This document shows positions 43,881 through 55,036 of a stretch of DNA of 64,000 nt, piece by piece. The notes under the pieces were generated by a model, which was not told the DNA's origin, searched no databases, and saw only the letters and a list, made by a program, of their open reading frames with translations. The stretch covers positions 9,655-73,654 of the forward strand of contig NMRB01000854.1 of NCBI GenBank assembly GCA_002633025.1, in the 5' to 3' direction. This stretch comes from Notospermus geniculatus. Lineage: Eukaryota > Nemertea > Pilidiophora > Heteronemertea > Lineidae. Every line of letters starts with the position of its first letter. The stretch's first letter is position 1. Made by a program: the position numbers and the translations under genes.

Positions 43881-43923
43881 AGCGAAAACTTCGTGCACGA
43901 AATGGATTAAATCCTCGCTGTAA

Positions 43924-44301
43924 AGGCCTGTCTACACGATCATACATTTGTTCAAAACATCATCATACATTTGTATAATGATGTTCATGGACAAATATAC
44001 GATCGTGTGGACGGTTTTCCCAACAAACCTGAACAGCATCCAACATTATCCTTTCTCCATCATACTTCATCATACAAATGTCAATGAATGTTGGACTGTA
44101 GATAGAAATCCACAACAAACTTGAACATCATCATACAAGTTGTTGATGCTGTTTTGAACAATGTATGCTGACATATGATGATGTTCTAAATTTAGCTGCA
44201 TTGTGTAGACGGAAATCCACAACAAGCTTGCACATCATCGTACATTTGTATGATATGTATGATGATGTTTTGAACAAATGTATGATCGTGTATACGGGCC
44301 T
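43924..44301. mobile_element. MITE, TIR AGGCCTGTCTACACGATC, TSD TAA
   Basis: Ends AGGCCTGTCTACACGATCAT and inverted AGGCCCGTATACACGATCAT, flanked by TAA at 43921-43923 and 44302-44304. Arms continue with ACATTTGTTCAAAACATCATCA. A copy of only its right end lies at 41685-41770 before exon 2A. Confidence 0.8.
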
Positions 44302-45362
44302 TAAATTCACACATTCGTACATATCTTGCAACAGAAAAAACGCACCGTGGTGTCGAGTCCCTGTCCAAGTCCAAAGAAGACCTATTTCTCTGACGTGCCA
44401 TCCCCCAGAAGCCCATCGCCACCACCCACACCACCTCCGCGTGCCGAGAAAAGGAAGTACATGTACTCATCACAGTCACCATCGCATGAAAACCGATCAT
44501 CGGGGAAGAAGTCTTCGAACTCCAACGATTCTCAGTACGAGATCCCCAAGTTTTTTTGCAGGTAACTAGTTTATCATTCATCACTTACCAACATAATTCA
44601 GTGATCGTGTAGGGGTGCGATAAACTGAATGTAGTTTCTTTGCATGCACTGAACCGTGATGCCATTGTTAACCGGCGTTTTCGTATACCGTATACTTCTA
44701 TGTACAGGAAGCCTAAGGCCCCGATTACATAGAAGTATACGGTATACGGTACACGAAAACGGCGGTTAGCAATGACTTCACGGTCGCGAATGCTTTGTGA
44801 AGCCTTTGTTAACCGCCGTTTTCGTATACCGTATACTTCTATTTAATCGGGGCCTTACAACAAATTCACACATTCACATCTCGCACGTGTATGAAATATT
44901 TTCGTGTAGTAATGGCCAAGTTCACAGGCGTGAAATTGTAGTTTCACACGGGTGGATTTTCCGTACGGCTGTTGCGGATGCTGCAAGGAAACCTACATTT
45001 GGCTTAGCATAAAATAACACAGGTTTGGCGTACGCAACCCATTCAGCGTATTCCTACCCATACCTTACTGCACTGAAATATAAATCTTTTCTGTTCCAAC
45101 AGTCCCAGTCGTGGTACCAGGAGAACGAACGAATCTAAAACTACGCATGCAACGGGGACATTTTCAACGGCCGGAAATGAGCTGATTGAGGTGGAAAAGG
45201 AACGATTAGAAATTGACAAGCAGCGGTTGAAGGTTGAAACGAAAACCTTGTAATTGCTGGAGAAACTAGTTGAGCAGGTGACACCAAAGCTGCCGCCAAG
45301 TAAACCAACGGAGACTTTTTCCAAGAACATTTTTGAGATGTTCAATTAAGACCATGAAGACA

Positions 45363-45450
45363 TTGGGTGATTTCAAAGTTGGTTTCAATACCGGTTTTAC
45401 ATATGCTTTACAGCATTGTAAAGCCGGTGTTACAACGAACTTTGAAATCA
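45363..45450. mobile_element. Small MITE with TGATTTCAAAGTT ends
   Basis: GGGTGATTTCAAAGTTGGTTT on the left is matched inverted by AACTTTGAAATCATCGATT. It follows the end of the Myb gene. A relative begins at 16155. Confidence 0.55.
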
Positions 45451-46415
45451 TCGATTAATGATTGCCAATGGTTATCACATGGGTACAGTAGTGCGGCTGT
45501 TGAGGTAATCTAAGCAGATTTACAATGGAAATTCCGAAAAGTATCTGTAGCAACCCTGCATCAATAATAAGTCTTTGTTATTTATTCGTTGTCCATCATT
45601 TTCCATTCCAATTTACCAGAAATGTTGTCGGATTACCGCTGCTCTTGCCGCCTCACCAGCCTGATCGTCATCATCTGCCAGGGGGTTCACTCTGTCATTG
45701 TCCACATCTTCATTGTTCACCTCGATGTCATCTGGAATAGGTACGCCACGCTCCTGGCATATATTATGCAATACTGCCGTAGCCAGTACCACCTTGCAGC
45801 ATTTCTCTGGTTTGAGCATCAATGGTCCCGCTGAAATGGCGCAGGGATAGCATTTTAGAACGTTTGCCCCCCTGGGACTCGGGGTGAGGGTCGAATTGAT
45901 AACAAAATGATATTCATTTGACCTCCACCCATGGGCCACAGCGGTTAGTGAGTAGATAAAAACCACCCTTGGAAGAAAAACCTACCTAGTTTACTAACCG
46001 CCATCCACCTCGCCTTCCACCGTCCAAAGGCCATCTCTATTTTTACCCGGATTCGTTTGTGATGAGAGTTGTAACTGCGCTCTGCAGCATCTTGAGTTGT
46101 ACGGATTGGCGTCAATAACCAAGGCTTCAAGGGGTAAGCGCTATCTCCGAGGAGGTAACCACCGTGGTTTAATCCGTTCTCCAGCTTTCTATTCAGTTCA
46201 CAATGACGCCAAATAAAAGCATCGTGGTTACTGCCAGGCCAGGATGCAACGATGTTCGTGAATTTTAGGTCATTCGAGCAAACCCCTTGAATGTTCAATG
46301 CATGGTAGCCTTTTCGACAAACGTATGCTTCTTCTTGTTGTGAAGGCGACTTGATTGGAACAAGGCTTCCGTCAACACAGCCTAGAACATTCGGTATTCG
46401 ATGCTGGGGTGCATA

Positions 46416-47223
46416 CAGTCGTCCTCAAATTTATTCATACCCCATGAAAAATTATAGGAAAAATATTTAGAAAATACGTATCAGTTGCACTTGCACGTCT
46501 TGGGCTTCATTTAATGACTTTTAGTCGAAATGTACACAGATTGAAAATTATTGGCAAAATATCACAAAGATATCACAATTTCAAAATATCATGAAAAACC
46601 TAACTTTTGAAAATTTCAAGTATTTGATTTGAAATTGATTTCATATCATACTACCTTATCATGGAAACTTTGTGAAGAGAGATTAGCATCAATATAGCAC
46701 TTCGTTTTTGCGGTATAATTTTTTAAAAACTGGTGATTTTGATGCTTTTTTCTTCATTTTTTGCCATTTATTGAAATTACACTCTCATATGATTGAACAA
46801 GTCAGAAAAATACTTTGGAATGTTTTTCATTTGACTCTGTGGGCCTGATGGCATTCGATTTTTTTCAAAATTCTTGAAATTATCAAAGTATCAAATTTGA
46901 AAATTCAAATGATATTTTGCAATTTCTCAAAATCGAAGTGAGATTTTCGAGAACTTTCTTCACTGCAGTCTTTAGAATTGGTCATAGGATGATATGATAT
47001 CGATTTCGAATCAGATATTTGAAGTTTTAAAAAGTTGAGTTTTTCATGATATTTTGAAATTGTGATATCTCTGTGATATTTTGGCCGTATTTTTTAAATC
47101 TCTGTACATTCCAATTAAATGTAACTCAATGAAGCCTAAGACGTGCCAGTTCAGCTCATTTGTATTTTTTAAATATTTTTCCTATAATTTTTCATGGGGT
47201 ATGAATAAATTTGAGGACGACTG
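46416..47223. mobile_element. 808-bp TA element, TIR CAGTCGTCCTCAAATTTATT
   Basis: Ends CAGTCGTCCTCAAATTTATT on both sides, inverted, with similarity running about 55 bp. Flanked by TA (46414-46415, 47224-47225). The interior is AT-rich with many AAATTTGA and GATATCA words and has no transposase. The coding sequence of the host gene reads through when the element and one TA are removed, which fixes the insertion site. Confidence 0.9.
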
Positions 47224-47353
47224 TAGAATCCTTCCTTTATGTTTTCTTGTCCGGCTTCATCAAAAGGAAACTTGATGATCGATCGTGCTTTTCCGACAAG
47301 AGCGTCAGCTACTCTAGCCACAATCCTTGATGTAGTCGGCTGGCTTATGGGTG

Positions 47354-47598
47354 GCGTCCACTAGAGCGCGGACAACATTAGGAAGGGTTCGGGAAGCAAA
47401 TGTGTCATTTCGGCATTGCTTCCGCATCAAGTCCTATTGGTCGTTTTACCCTTTCCCGAACGTGCAGAAATGCCGCGAACTGTTCAGGAATGATAAAGAC
47501 AGTGAACGGAATCTTTCAAGAATATGCGGAGAGGTTGCCGAATGAATGCGGATTCACTAAATTTGCATTCCGCGTCTTGTCCTCGCCGTAGTGGACGC
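47354..47598. mobile_element. 245-bp MITE with GCGTCCACTA ends in transposase exon
   Basis: Left GCGTCCACTAGAGCGCGGAC, right (inverted) GCGTCCACTACGGCGAGGAC. It splits the host codons between VHLKP and ISQPT. Target duplication unclear. Confidence 0.75.
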
Positions 47599-48107
47599 TA
47601 GGTTTTAGGTGAACGGTGTCGGCATCAATTTGCTGGAAGGAGCCAGTTGCATAATACCGAATGGCGGTGAGAACCTGCAGGGAGCACGGCACCGCATGAG
47701 AACGTTTCGTCGGATGCTCGACTTCATCTCGAACTAAATCAATTACTTCCAGCAGCACAGGTCGGCTCATTCGGTACCGTCTGAACAGCTCGACGTCGTC
47801 GTATGCATCCAGGGGGTTGAGCCGGTCCCTAAACACCCGTTCTCGCCGGAGAGCCCGCCGGTGTTCTTCCTCCAGCATAAAAAATGCGGCAGCCATGCCT
47901 GCTGATAAACATTTAACAAACTGTGGGCGGTGGGTCTGCTACGTAAGTCTTACGCGTGGTCGGGACCATCCGTAACATTACGCACTCCGTCCGAAATGGC
48001 GTAATGTTACGACACCTTCGTGAATAACGCGGAATTCCTTACGTACGGGTTAGTCATCCGTTACGCAAGCGGAAGGCCTAAGTAGGCTTTGTGAATAAGG
48101 CCCCTGG

Positions 48108-49045
48108 GCCAGGATACTGCGCTTTGTTAAGTGCTTCGCAGTGAGAGTGAATGCATTGTAAGCACGGGTACGATGGACATCTCCACCCATACATCAGGGT
48201 TTTCACAAGTTGATGTAACGGAAGGCGGCGAATGTAAACAGTAGCCCTACTGTCATTTTATCACGTTATGCTTGGGGTGAGGACGAATCTCGGTGTGTTG
48301 TCAAGGGGAATGTCCTGATCAGAGACTCTCAAGAAGAAGAACTCTGACCGGATCAAGCCATTCCTTAGCCGTGGTTTACACTCCATCCGATTCTGCCGAG
48401 TCCTCTGACCACATCTGTAGGGAGGACGTCTTCTGCTTTTGGTGCATTCAACAATTGTTCTTTTCATGAAATAAAGACATAAAGACAGTATTGATGCTTT
48501 TAATTATTGGAAATAGAACTGAACAATGGTGGTCTCGGCGTGGTTTGATAAGAGATGATATTTTTGTGATCTTTCTCTGTGGCTATATTTTCGGTATTGA
48601 TTTCATGCTAACACCCTTTACATCAGACGAAACATAAATAAATAATATAATTATTAATATCAAGGCCGGATTTATTTAGCAAGCATGCTTGCCAAGCAGT
48701 TCCCTTTTTCGTCCTTATTTAGCAAGGCTGCTTGCCATCTAATGCTGAAAAATGTCCCTATTTGGCAAGCATGTCACGCCCCCTAATGAATATTAATCAG
48801 GATATGTGCTTGCCATATTATTCAGCACGTTTGGCTATTGGGCAAGCAAATATGCCATTTGTTTGATATAACCTTGGAGGAAGTCATAACCTATCCAGGT
48901 GCAAGCAAGGGCCAAGGGAGATCGGAGGGGGGGGCACAGTTACACAGAGTAAACAAGAGCTGGCCAAGGCCAGCAATGAAGTCGTTTCGAAGTACTGTGT
49001 GATTGGGGGCCTAGTTTAAACAGGATGGGCATTGTAGTAGAAAAA
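48108..49045. other. Intergenic, with GCAAGC-rich patch
   Basis: No gene recognised. From 48675 to 48860 the words GCAAGCATGCTTGCC and TTGCCA recur about eight times in both orientations around CCCTATTT and TATTTAGCAAG, another short-unit array. Confidence 0.45.
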
Positions 49046-49206
49046 GTCTTACGCGTGGTCGGGAGCATCCGTAACATTACGCAGTCCGTCCGCAATGGCG
49101 TAATGTTACGACACCTTCGTGAATAACGCGGAATTCCTTACGTACGGGTTAGTCATCCGTTACGCAAGCGGAAGGCCTAAGTAGGCTTTGTGAATAAGGC
49201 CCCTGG
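49046..49206. mobile_element. Solo right end of the Harbinger family
   Basis: Nearly identical to 47947-48107, including the TTTGTGAATAAGGCCCCTGG terminus. No left end or gene accompanies it. A more distant relative of the same terminus is at 51011-51030. Confidence 0.8.
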
Positions 49207-50277
49207 TCATTATTGTTTGTCACCATACCCCCACCCTATTATCTTCAAATTCGGACTTAGTCATTTTTTCCGAGTTCAGGAATGGGACAGGTAAGTGGGA
49301 ATTTAGAGTACCCAGGCTACGAGTTCTGTCTTCAGTAGGCCTAGGCCTACCCTACCGGTACGGCCTAGCCTATAGATCTACGTACACGATTGGTGTCGAT
49401 GATGATGGTGATGCGCGATGCACACCATAGCATGAATATGATGATAGGCCTAGGAGCCTACCATGCACACAGACCACAGCCACGGGCCTCGACGTGTGTT
49501 GTCGGTAACCCTGGACGTTTCTTTGACACCAACCATCTCAATCCCCTCAGTGACCAATGTTTCAGTGGCCTGTGATGGCAGCGACGGCGGATTAGTGCCA
49601 CAAATCACGCTGAATATACGAACAAATATGGTTGACATCTTATGGGATTTGACATAACAATGTTACTTACTATAAAACAAAATATACCCGCAAAGGTAGG
49701 CCTATGCTTAAATTTATTTTATTTCAGCTGAAGTCACACGAAGAATCAACTCGCCGGTTTGCGGAAGAGATGTATGAGTACCAATGCGCATGCTCTGTAC
49801 TGTAGGTCTCGCTACCGGTCAGAACGTCTCGCTTCTGCCACTCTCCTATCGCACTAGGCCAGGCGGTACGGCCTACCGTGTTTTGGGTTACTGCACTTCT
49901 GCGGCGAAACTGTGTGACCTGGGTGTTGGTGAGTGGCCAGTTCTCCACGGCGTTCTGTTCAGACGCAGCGCTGTGTGGAGGTTGGAATATGCGAGAATGA
50001 TATATAGATAAAACGACAAATTTCACCCGAATTTCGCACTATTTGTGCACGAATGATCCCAAGAATCAATAGTGTTCTGTGTAATGTGCATATCTACAAT
50101 TCCTGAAAGTTTTACCGCGATACATGGCGTTTTTCGTTAGTTATCGTCGGGGAACGGCAGATTGGACGGAGAGATCCAGAGAGAGAGAGAGAGAAATTCA
50201 GTAAAAACAAGGAAGACCGCCCCATTGAGATGGGGCGGTTTTAATTACGAAATCAGTGAGTCTCATGTTTTCGGCTT
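49207..50277. other. Intergenic stretch, possible orphan exon
   Basis: A short candidate exon on plus at 49728-49805 has a good acceptor (TTTATTTTATTTCAG) and 25 open codons (charged start SHEESTRRFAEEMYEY) ending in a stop. Nothing upstream could be linked to it. Otherwise only an AG microsatellite (50172-50190) and short frames. Confidence 0.3.
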
Positions 50278-50421
50278 AAGCAAGGTTCATTGGCACACGG
50301 ATCCAATCCGTTTCCAGTCCGTTTGCCCCTATTTTCCCGGATACGATAACGCTGAAGTCCATATGATAGATTTTTTACGGACCGGAATCGGACCAATTCC
50401 GTGTGCCAATGAACCATGCTT
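50278..50421. mobile_element. 144-bp MITE, ends AAGCAAGGTTCATTGGCACA
   Basis: Left AAGCAAGGTTCATTGGCACA and CGGA; right (inverted) AAGCATGGTTCATTGGCACA and CGGA. A small separate hairpin CCGCCCCATTGAGATGGGGCGG lies just upstream at 50219-50240. Confidence 0.75.
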
Positions 50422-51035
50422 CAGTCACCTCCAATCTCCCTGAGCTTGGCAGAAAATAAATTTTCAAATATCCGGCAGCCAGGATATTGTAACCTGAACC
50501 ATGGAATCAACAATCACGGTCTGCATCCACGTATTAGTGTCAACGTGATACTGCAATTGGATAATTGTGACAAAAAAGGCTTTGCGAAGCTGTAATTGTG
50601 TTTACGCAACCGATGAGGTGTATTTATTGTACCTCACTTTTCGTCCAAGGCCATTTAACTTGTAACGCGCAGATGATGATCATGAACTTCCACTATCAGT
50701 GGAACTTTGCTGTCGTGTTGACTCTGAGGTCTGCAGTTCATGGCTTATGCTCGATTGGCGCAGTATCAGGCAGAATTGACATAGGAGATGGGAATCGAAC
50801 GGTTCGCCACATTCAAAAAGGTAAAGGCATGAATGGAAGTGTTGGGAGATTTGGAATCCTAAAGAGAATGTCGAGCAGCGAGCTGTTGATAACATGTGTA
50901 TAGACGTTGTGACATAATTTATTTTGTGCTTTCCGGCCATTCCTGAATACCACGTAAGAAAATGCGTACGTATTACTTAAGAATTTCGTACGTATTTATA
51001 CTTACGACGGCTTGATGAATAAGGCCCCTGGTGTC

Positions 51036-51115
51036 TTGGCCTGGTGGTCGAGTAGTACGTAACAAGCGTGACTTACAGTCATTCAGGGTCAGAGCATGGG
51101 TTTGCATGATCCCGC
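51036..51115 (+). repeat. tRNA-like SINE head
   Basis: GGCCTGGTGGTCGAGTAGT resembles an A-box region and GGGTTTGCATGATCCC a B-box at suitable spacing. It does not fold as a proper tRNA and begins directly after a transposon terminus, so it is read as SINE-derived. Confidence 0.35.
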
Positions 51116-51486
51116 CGCCAGGACATGGACAAAGAAGTTGTGAACACAAGAGACATTGTGAATGTCACATTGTTCCCGATATACATGTACTTTTACGTGA
51201 AAAAGATCAGGATACATTGATTGATGAATTACAATGAATTACAATGAATCCCATAGAACTTAATCTCAAGACAAATAATGTTGAATATGAGATCTGTGTT
51301 GGATCATTAGTTTGGTCATCTTGGTGGCATTTAAATATCATTATGTTATGTCCCATTAATTCGTTAGAAGCGCCGTCTGGTGTTTCGGCGTGAAGTGATT
51401 TTTTGTGGGGTGCATGCGGGTTAGCCAGGAGATAGGAAGAGACCAAGTTGAAACCAGTAGAAATCTATGCAAATAAAAGCTATTAA

Positions 51487-52025
51487 AGGTTACCTGAGAA
51501 GCTTTTATCGACTTCTGGTTTTCTGCGTAATACTATAGAGCATTAGTCAGGCAACATGAAACTGCAAACCGCATGAAAATCGGGTCACCCATTACAAAGT
51601 TATGGCAATTTAAATAGGACTACTACGTACCCCTGACAACCATGTCAGGCAGCGGAGAACAGCACATTTGATGTCATTGGATTTTGTAAACATGCAAAAA
51701 ACATCAAAATAACTCATTTAACTTGGGCAGTTAGGTGTAGTTTTGATATATTTTTCTTGTTCAGTCAGTCGTACTGCAGTTATTTCCCTCAATATGGATT
51801 CTGAGGGCAATTTTAGAATTTCTGGACAGCACAATTTACCTCACGAACCCGCCGCCTGGACAGCCATGGATACCAAGTTGTTTGGTTGTCAGGTAGAAAC
51901 AACATCTTAAATTTGGTATATCACTGTAATTAATGGTCCAATTTTCATGCAACTTTCACTGAAATGATCTTTACTCCAACATCTTTCCAGAGAGGCTGAG
52001 TGCGGGGAAGCTTCTCAGGTAACCT
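51487..52025. mobile_element. 539-bp element, TIR AGGTTACCTGAGAAGCTT, TSD TTAA
   Basis: Ends AGGTTACCTGAGAAGCTT and its exact inverse, flanked by TTAA (51483-51486, 52026-52029). No coding capacity. AGG...CCT plus TTAA suits Kolobok. Confidence 0.85.
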
Positions 52026-52119
52026 TTAAGCTGCTGAATGTACCAAAATCAGAAAAGAAACACGTCAAAGTCAATTTGTATCAACCGTGTCTTGCTTTAA
52101 ACTGTTTGTCCGTATCGGG

Positions 52120-53500
52120 AAACTCTCGGACCACATGATGAGAAATTTCATAATATCACATTTGCAAAGTCACCATGACACAACATCTGATGTCAAAAGT
52201 CATCCGCCAATTTGATCCAAATGGTCTATAAACATGGGTGTAGAAATTGATCACCCGCCTCCCCCTCTAACATAATCACAGAATCAGATATTAGAATATA
52301 TCAAATTTGGGATTTTAATATCACCACAACCCCAATATCTGAGATCAAAAGGGATCAGTCCATTTGATACGTAGGGTCTATAAACATAGAACTTGAGTAG
52401 AACTTGACCCCATGCCTCTAATTCAATCACAGGATCTGGATGAGACACATGTATTTCAAAATACAATATCAAATTCGACATACCGATATCATCATGATCC
52501 CAACATATGGGATCAAAAAGTGATCAGTCCATTTGACTGCTAGGGTGTGTTAATATGGGTGTACAACCTGGTCCCATGCCTCCATCACAAAGTGATATAT
52601 TTGTAAATATCAAATTCGCGATATTGATATCACCATCACTTCCACATCTGGTATCAAAAGTTATCAACTCATTTGATGCCTTGAATTTATAAACATAGGT
52701 TTAGAATTTGTTCCCATGCCTGTACTTTCATCACATGATGATAATTATATTTGAAAATATCAAGCTTCAGATAAAGACCCAGCATCTGGGCCATGTCGAA
52801 TAAGCGGAACCAGCGGAAACAACGGAACCTAGCGGAACCTGGTCTGCAGCCGATAGAACGAACACCTGAATCGTCCTTGCTTCGTTCAGCTGTTGACTGA
52901 AAGCAACACGCGGCTCGGTGTTGGTAAGCAACTCGCGACTGCAGTCATGATGTGCGGATTGAGACCTAAATGTAGGCCCCAGGCATGCTAGGTCTAGGCT
53001 AGGCTACCGGTGGGCCTACATGGCCTAGGCCTACCACAGACCTAGTTTTTTCGGCGCCTAACAATTCGATTTGAACAGTGCAGTTATTATTTAAAAAACA
53101 ACATTGTTTTTCCTTCAAGTTCCGCTGGTTCCGTTGTTTCCGCTGGTTCCGCTAATTCGACATGGCCCAGCATCTGAGATCAAATGTGATCACCCTTATC
53201 GATTCCTAGGTTCTGTAAACGAGACAAACTAGGTATAGGACTTTAACTCCAAACAGGATGAGACATTTGAAAATATCAAATTTCACATATCAAAGCATTA
53301 TGACCCCAACATCTGAGATCAAAAGTGATCAGCCCATTCGACTGCTAAGTTCAGAATACCTAGGGTATAACTTATTTTCATTACTCTAAGTGTTAAAGGA
53401 GCCGTGTTATGCCATCAGGTAAAAGCTTACGAACAAAGTATCAATTTTAATTTTTCGATTACATCATGATCCGGGTATCTGAAATTGAAAATGTTTAGCT
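52120..53500. repeat. Satellite of about 145 bp, about eight diverged units
   Basis: Successive units contain CCCAACATCTGAGATCAAAA, GTGATCAG.CCATTTGA, TCTATAAACATGGGTGTAG, CTTGATCCCATGCCT and ATCAAATT. Spacing between equivalent points is 136-166 bp. Units are well diverged, so the array is old. A MITE at 52789-53167 is inserted in it. A further block of the same satellite is at 62690-63060. Confidence 0.85.
52789..53167. mobile_element. MULE-type MITE, 9-bp TSD CAGCATCTG (family M2)
   Basis: Ends GGCCATGTCGAATAAGCGG and inverted GGCCATGTCGAATTAGCGG, flanked exactly by CAGCATCTG (52780-52788, 53168-53176). The interior is close to that of 38542-38910, including TCTGCAG and AGGCCTA words. The satellite unit is continuous when the MITE and one duplication are removed. 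Confidence 0.9.
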
Positions 53501-53589
53501 GATTCGGTTGTCCAGGTCTGCAAATCGAGGGGTATGATGTGTTACAGAGCTGTAGCTGCAGGAGGAGATAAGATATGAAGGTGTGACAG

Positions 53590-53705
53590 ACGAACACACA
53601 CACAGACACACGTACGCGCACACAAACAAAGAAACAAACAGACAGACAGATATTCAGGCAGACAGACAGAGACACAAACAGACAGACGTTCACAAACGCA
53701 CGCAC
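53590..53705. repeat. ACAC/GACA microsatellite
   Basis: Imperfect CA and CAGA dinucleotide/tetranucleotide runs. The open frames here are repeat artefacts. Confidence 0.9.
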
Positions 53706-54846
53706 GCCGTGGAAGTAATCTCTTATGCCCGAGTGTCTATGCCAGGGCAAGTAGAAAACCCCATACAGGTGAACAGTAGCCTTTAGTGGACCCCATACCT
53801 TCCGCAAAATCTAAACGGGCTAGACGGCGTTTAATGATGAATAAATCATGTCTTTTGTACCCTGATACTATAGACCTAGCCTGATCACTGGGACTGGATT
53901 CATCATGTGGCTAGGCCCGTGCTTGGTTATCAGTTGGCATTTTGTACATAAAACAGTTCCGGACTACTTGGGCCAACAAAATGTTTCAAACAAATTCGAT
54001 CAAGTGGATTTACTATACAGTGGGTTCCATCGCATGGCTGCGTCACGTGGTTGAGTAGAAGTCAGTAATTTGTATAAAACGATTTCGGACCACATGGACC
54101 AACTAAATGTCTTGCTTCGTACACGCGCACACCACCCGGGGGAAACTCAAGTCTCACTGGATCAAGTGAAATCTTCGTACATTGTGTCCTTGAGTTGCTT
54201 GTACATGTAGGAATTGAAATTCGTGTATTGGTAATCATATCATTCCTTCAATTTTAGCCAATGTTTTACAGCTAAACTCTCAGGAAAAAGGTCACCAGAA
54301 AAACTATAAACCGAAGGGTTCCCAAAACCACCATTGGGTTGTTCAGAAGTCTTTTAGGGTCTTCAGAAAACCTGTACCGGTAAGGGTTTTTCACGACAAC
54401 GGAGAACTCTACGGGCTTTTCAAAAGACGTTTTAGGTTGCATGTTTTTGTCCGTGAGGTGTTTTTGTGATGACCTTTTTTCTAAAGATTGTCCTTTGAGT
54501 TCGTCTTCACGATATCCCATTGAGCGAGGAAAGATTTTGCGACATGTCGTAAATGAGGAGGTACGAACGAAATACATCGAATTGATCACATGATTTCATC
54601 GTTCCTCCACAAGTGTGTCTGTTCAACGAGGGTCGACGGTTCGGACATATGATTTAAATTTCAATTTTAGATTAGCTTTTGGAATCGCACCTTCCTGAAG
54701 CAGCCGATTCATATTTTAACTCCTTGGATCCGGTGTAATGCAGCTGCGATGACAATGGTGGTTTCCCATCAACGCCATCTTTAAGAGGCTTCCAAGGCAC
54801 GTGCTGGAGCTACAAAATTTAATGAATGAGAAGAAAGTACAATGTA
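53706..54846. other. Intergenic stretch, no gene recognised
   Basis: Two loosely similar blocks of about 90-100 bp (53945-54040, 54065-54160) share TTGTATAAAAC.GTT(C)CGGACCAC and CC.ACTAAATGT words. A 105-codon frame on minus (54272-54589) shows no recognisable domain. Confidence 0.35.
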
Positions 54847-55036
54847 CACTCATGGCCAAAAATAAATGGACAGTACGTTTTCTTGAATATCTCCAAACCA
54901 ATGGGGTAGAGAAATTTGACCCCAACATATATAGTAGAAAATCTTCCTGGCTATTAATGGTATCAGCGTCGAAAAATTCCGCTGAAAGCCGCGTTTTGAC
55001 AGAAGAAATTTTGTAAAGGCATGTTTTTTGCTACTT

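Larger units (their letters stand above)
41070..45349 (+). pseudogene. Harbinger Myb/SANT-like DNA-binding protein gene
   Basis: Three exons. Exon 1 (41070-41519) begins at ATG and encodes a Myb/SANT-like domain at about residues 16-95 (FSDRAPRKILDLVEANW, KKEVWTEITRRVN, KKKWSDMKQSAKRKA) and an acidic tail. Its donor AAG|GTTGGT is weak. Exon 2 exists twice: 41800-42026 carries an in-frame TGA just before its donor, while 44335-44561 reads TGC there and is intact; it is proline/serine-rich with KKRTV and AEKRKY basic patches. Exon 3 (45103-45349, acceptor TTCCAACAG) encodes a coiled coil (ELIEVEKERLEIDKQRLK) but has an in-frame TAA at 45251 before the true end (KNIFEMFN). Phases fit throughout. 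In this family such proteins bind the transposon ends and bring the nuclease into the nucleus. It would be truncated as it stands. Confidence 0.75.
45613..47896 (-). pseudogene. HARBI1-type Harbinger transposase gene, interrupted by two MITEs
   Basis: Start ATG at 47896. The N-terminus (RRALRRERVFRDRLNPLDAY, FRRYRMSRPVLLEVIDLV, ATGSFQQ) is typical of Harbinger transposases. Helix-turn-helix (ISQPTTSRIVARVADALV), first catalytic Asp (VLGCVDGSLVPI), KGYHALNIQGVC, WPGSNHDAF, GDSAYPLKPW and the Glu region (IEMAFGRWKARW) follow in order. The last exon (45613-45830, acceptor GCCATTTCAG) encodes LMLKPEKCCKVV and AVLHNICQERGVP; the intron 45831-45985 has donor CTAG|GTAGGT. The coding sequence is split by a 245-bp MITE (47354-47598) and an 808-bp MITE (46416-47223); removing the latter and one TA gives an uninterrupted frame across the join. 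The protein is a nuclear DDE nuclease with the Myb protein as partner. It is dead in its present form. Confidence 0.85.
40765..48107. mobile_element. 7.3-kb PIF/Harbinger transposon, two genes, disabled
   Basis: The ends CCAGGGGCCTTATTCACAAAG and inverted CCAGGGGCCTTATTCACAAAGC match for about 21 bp. Subterminal regions contain GCGTAAC/TTACGC words in quantity. It holds the two standard Harbinger genes, a Myb/SANT-like protein (plus) and a HARBI1-type nuclease (minus), converging with 263 bp between their ends. It is interrupted by a LINE fragment, a segmental duplication and at least five MITEs. A clear 3-bp duplication at the outer ends was not seen. Confidence 0.85.

Noticed and set aside
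53427-53807. A 126-codon frame on minus and a 67-codon frame on plus
   Set aside because: Both run through the CA/CAGA microsatellite; composition explains the open frame.
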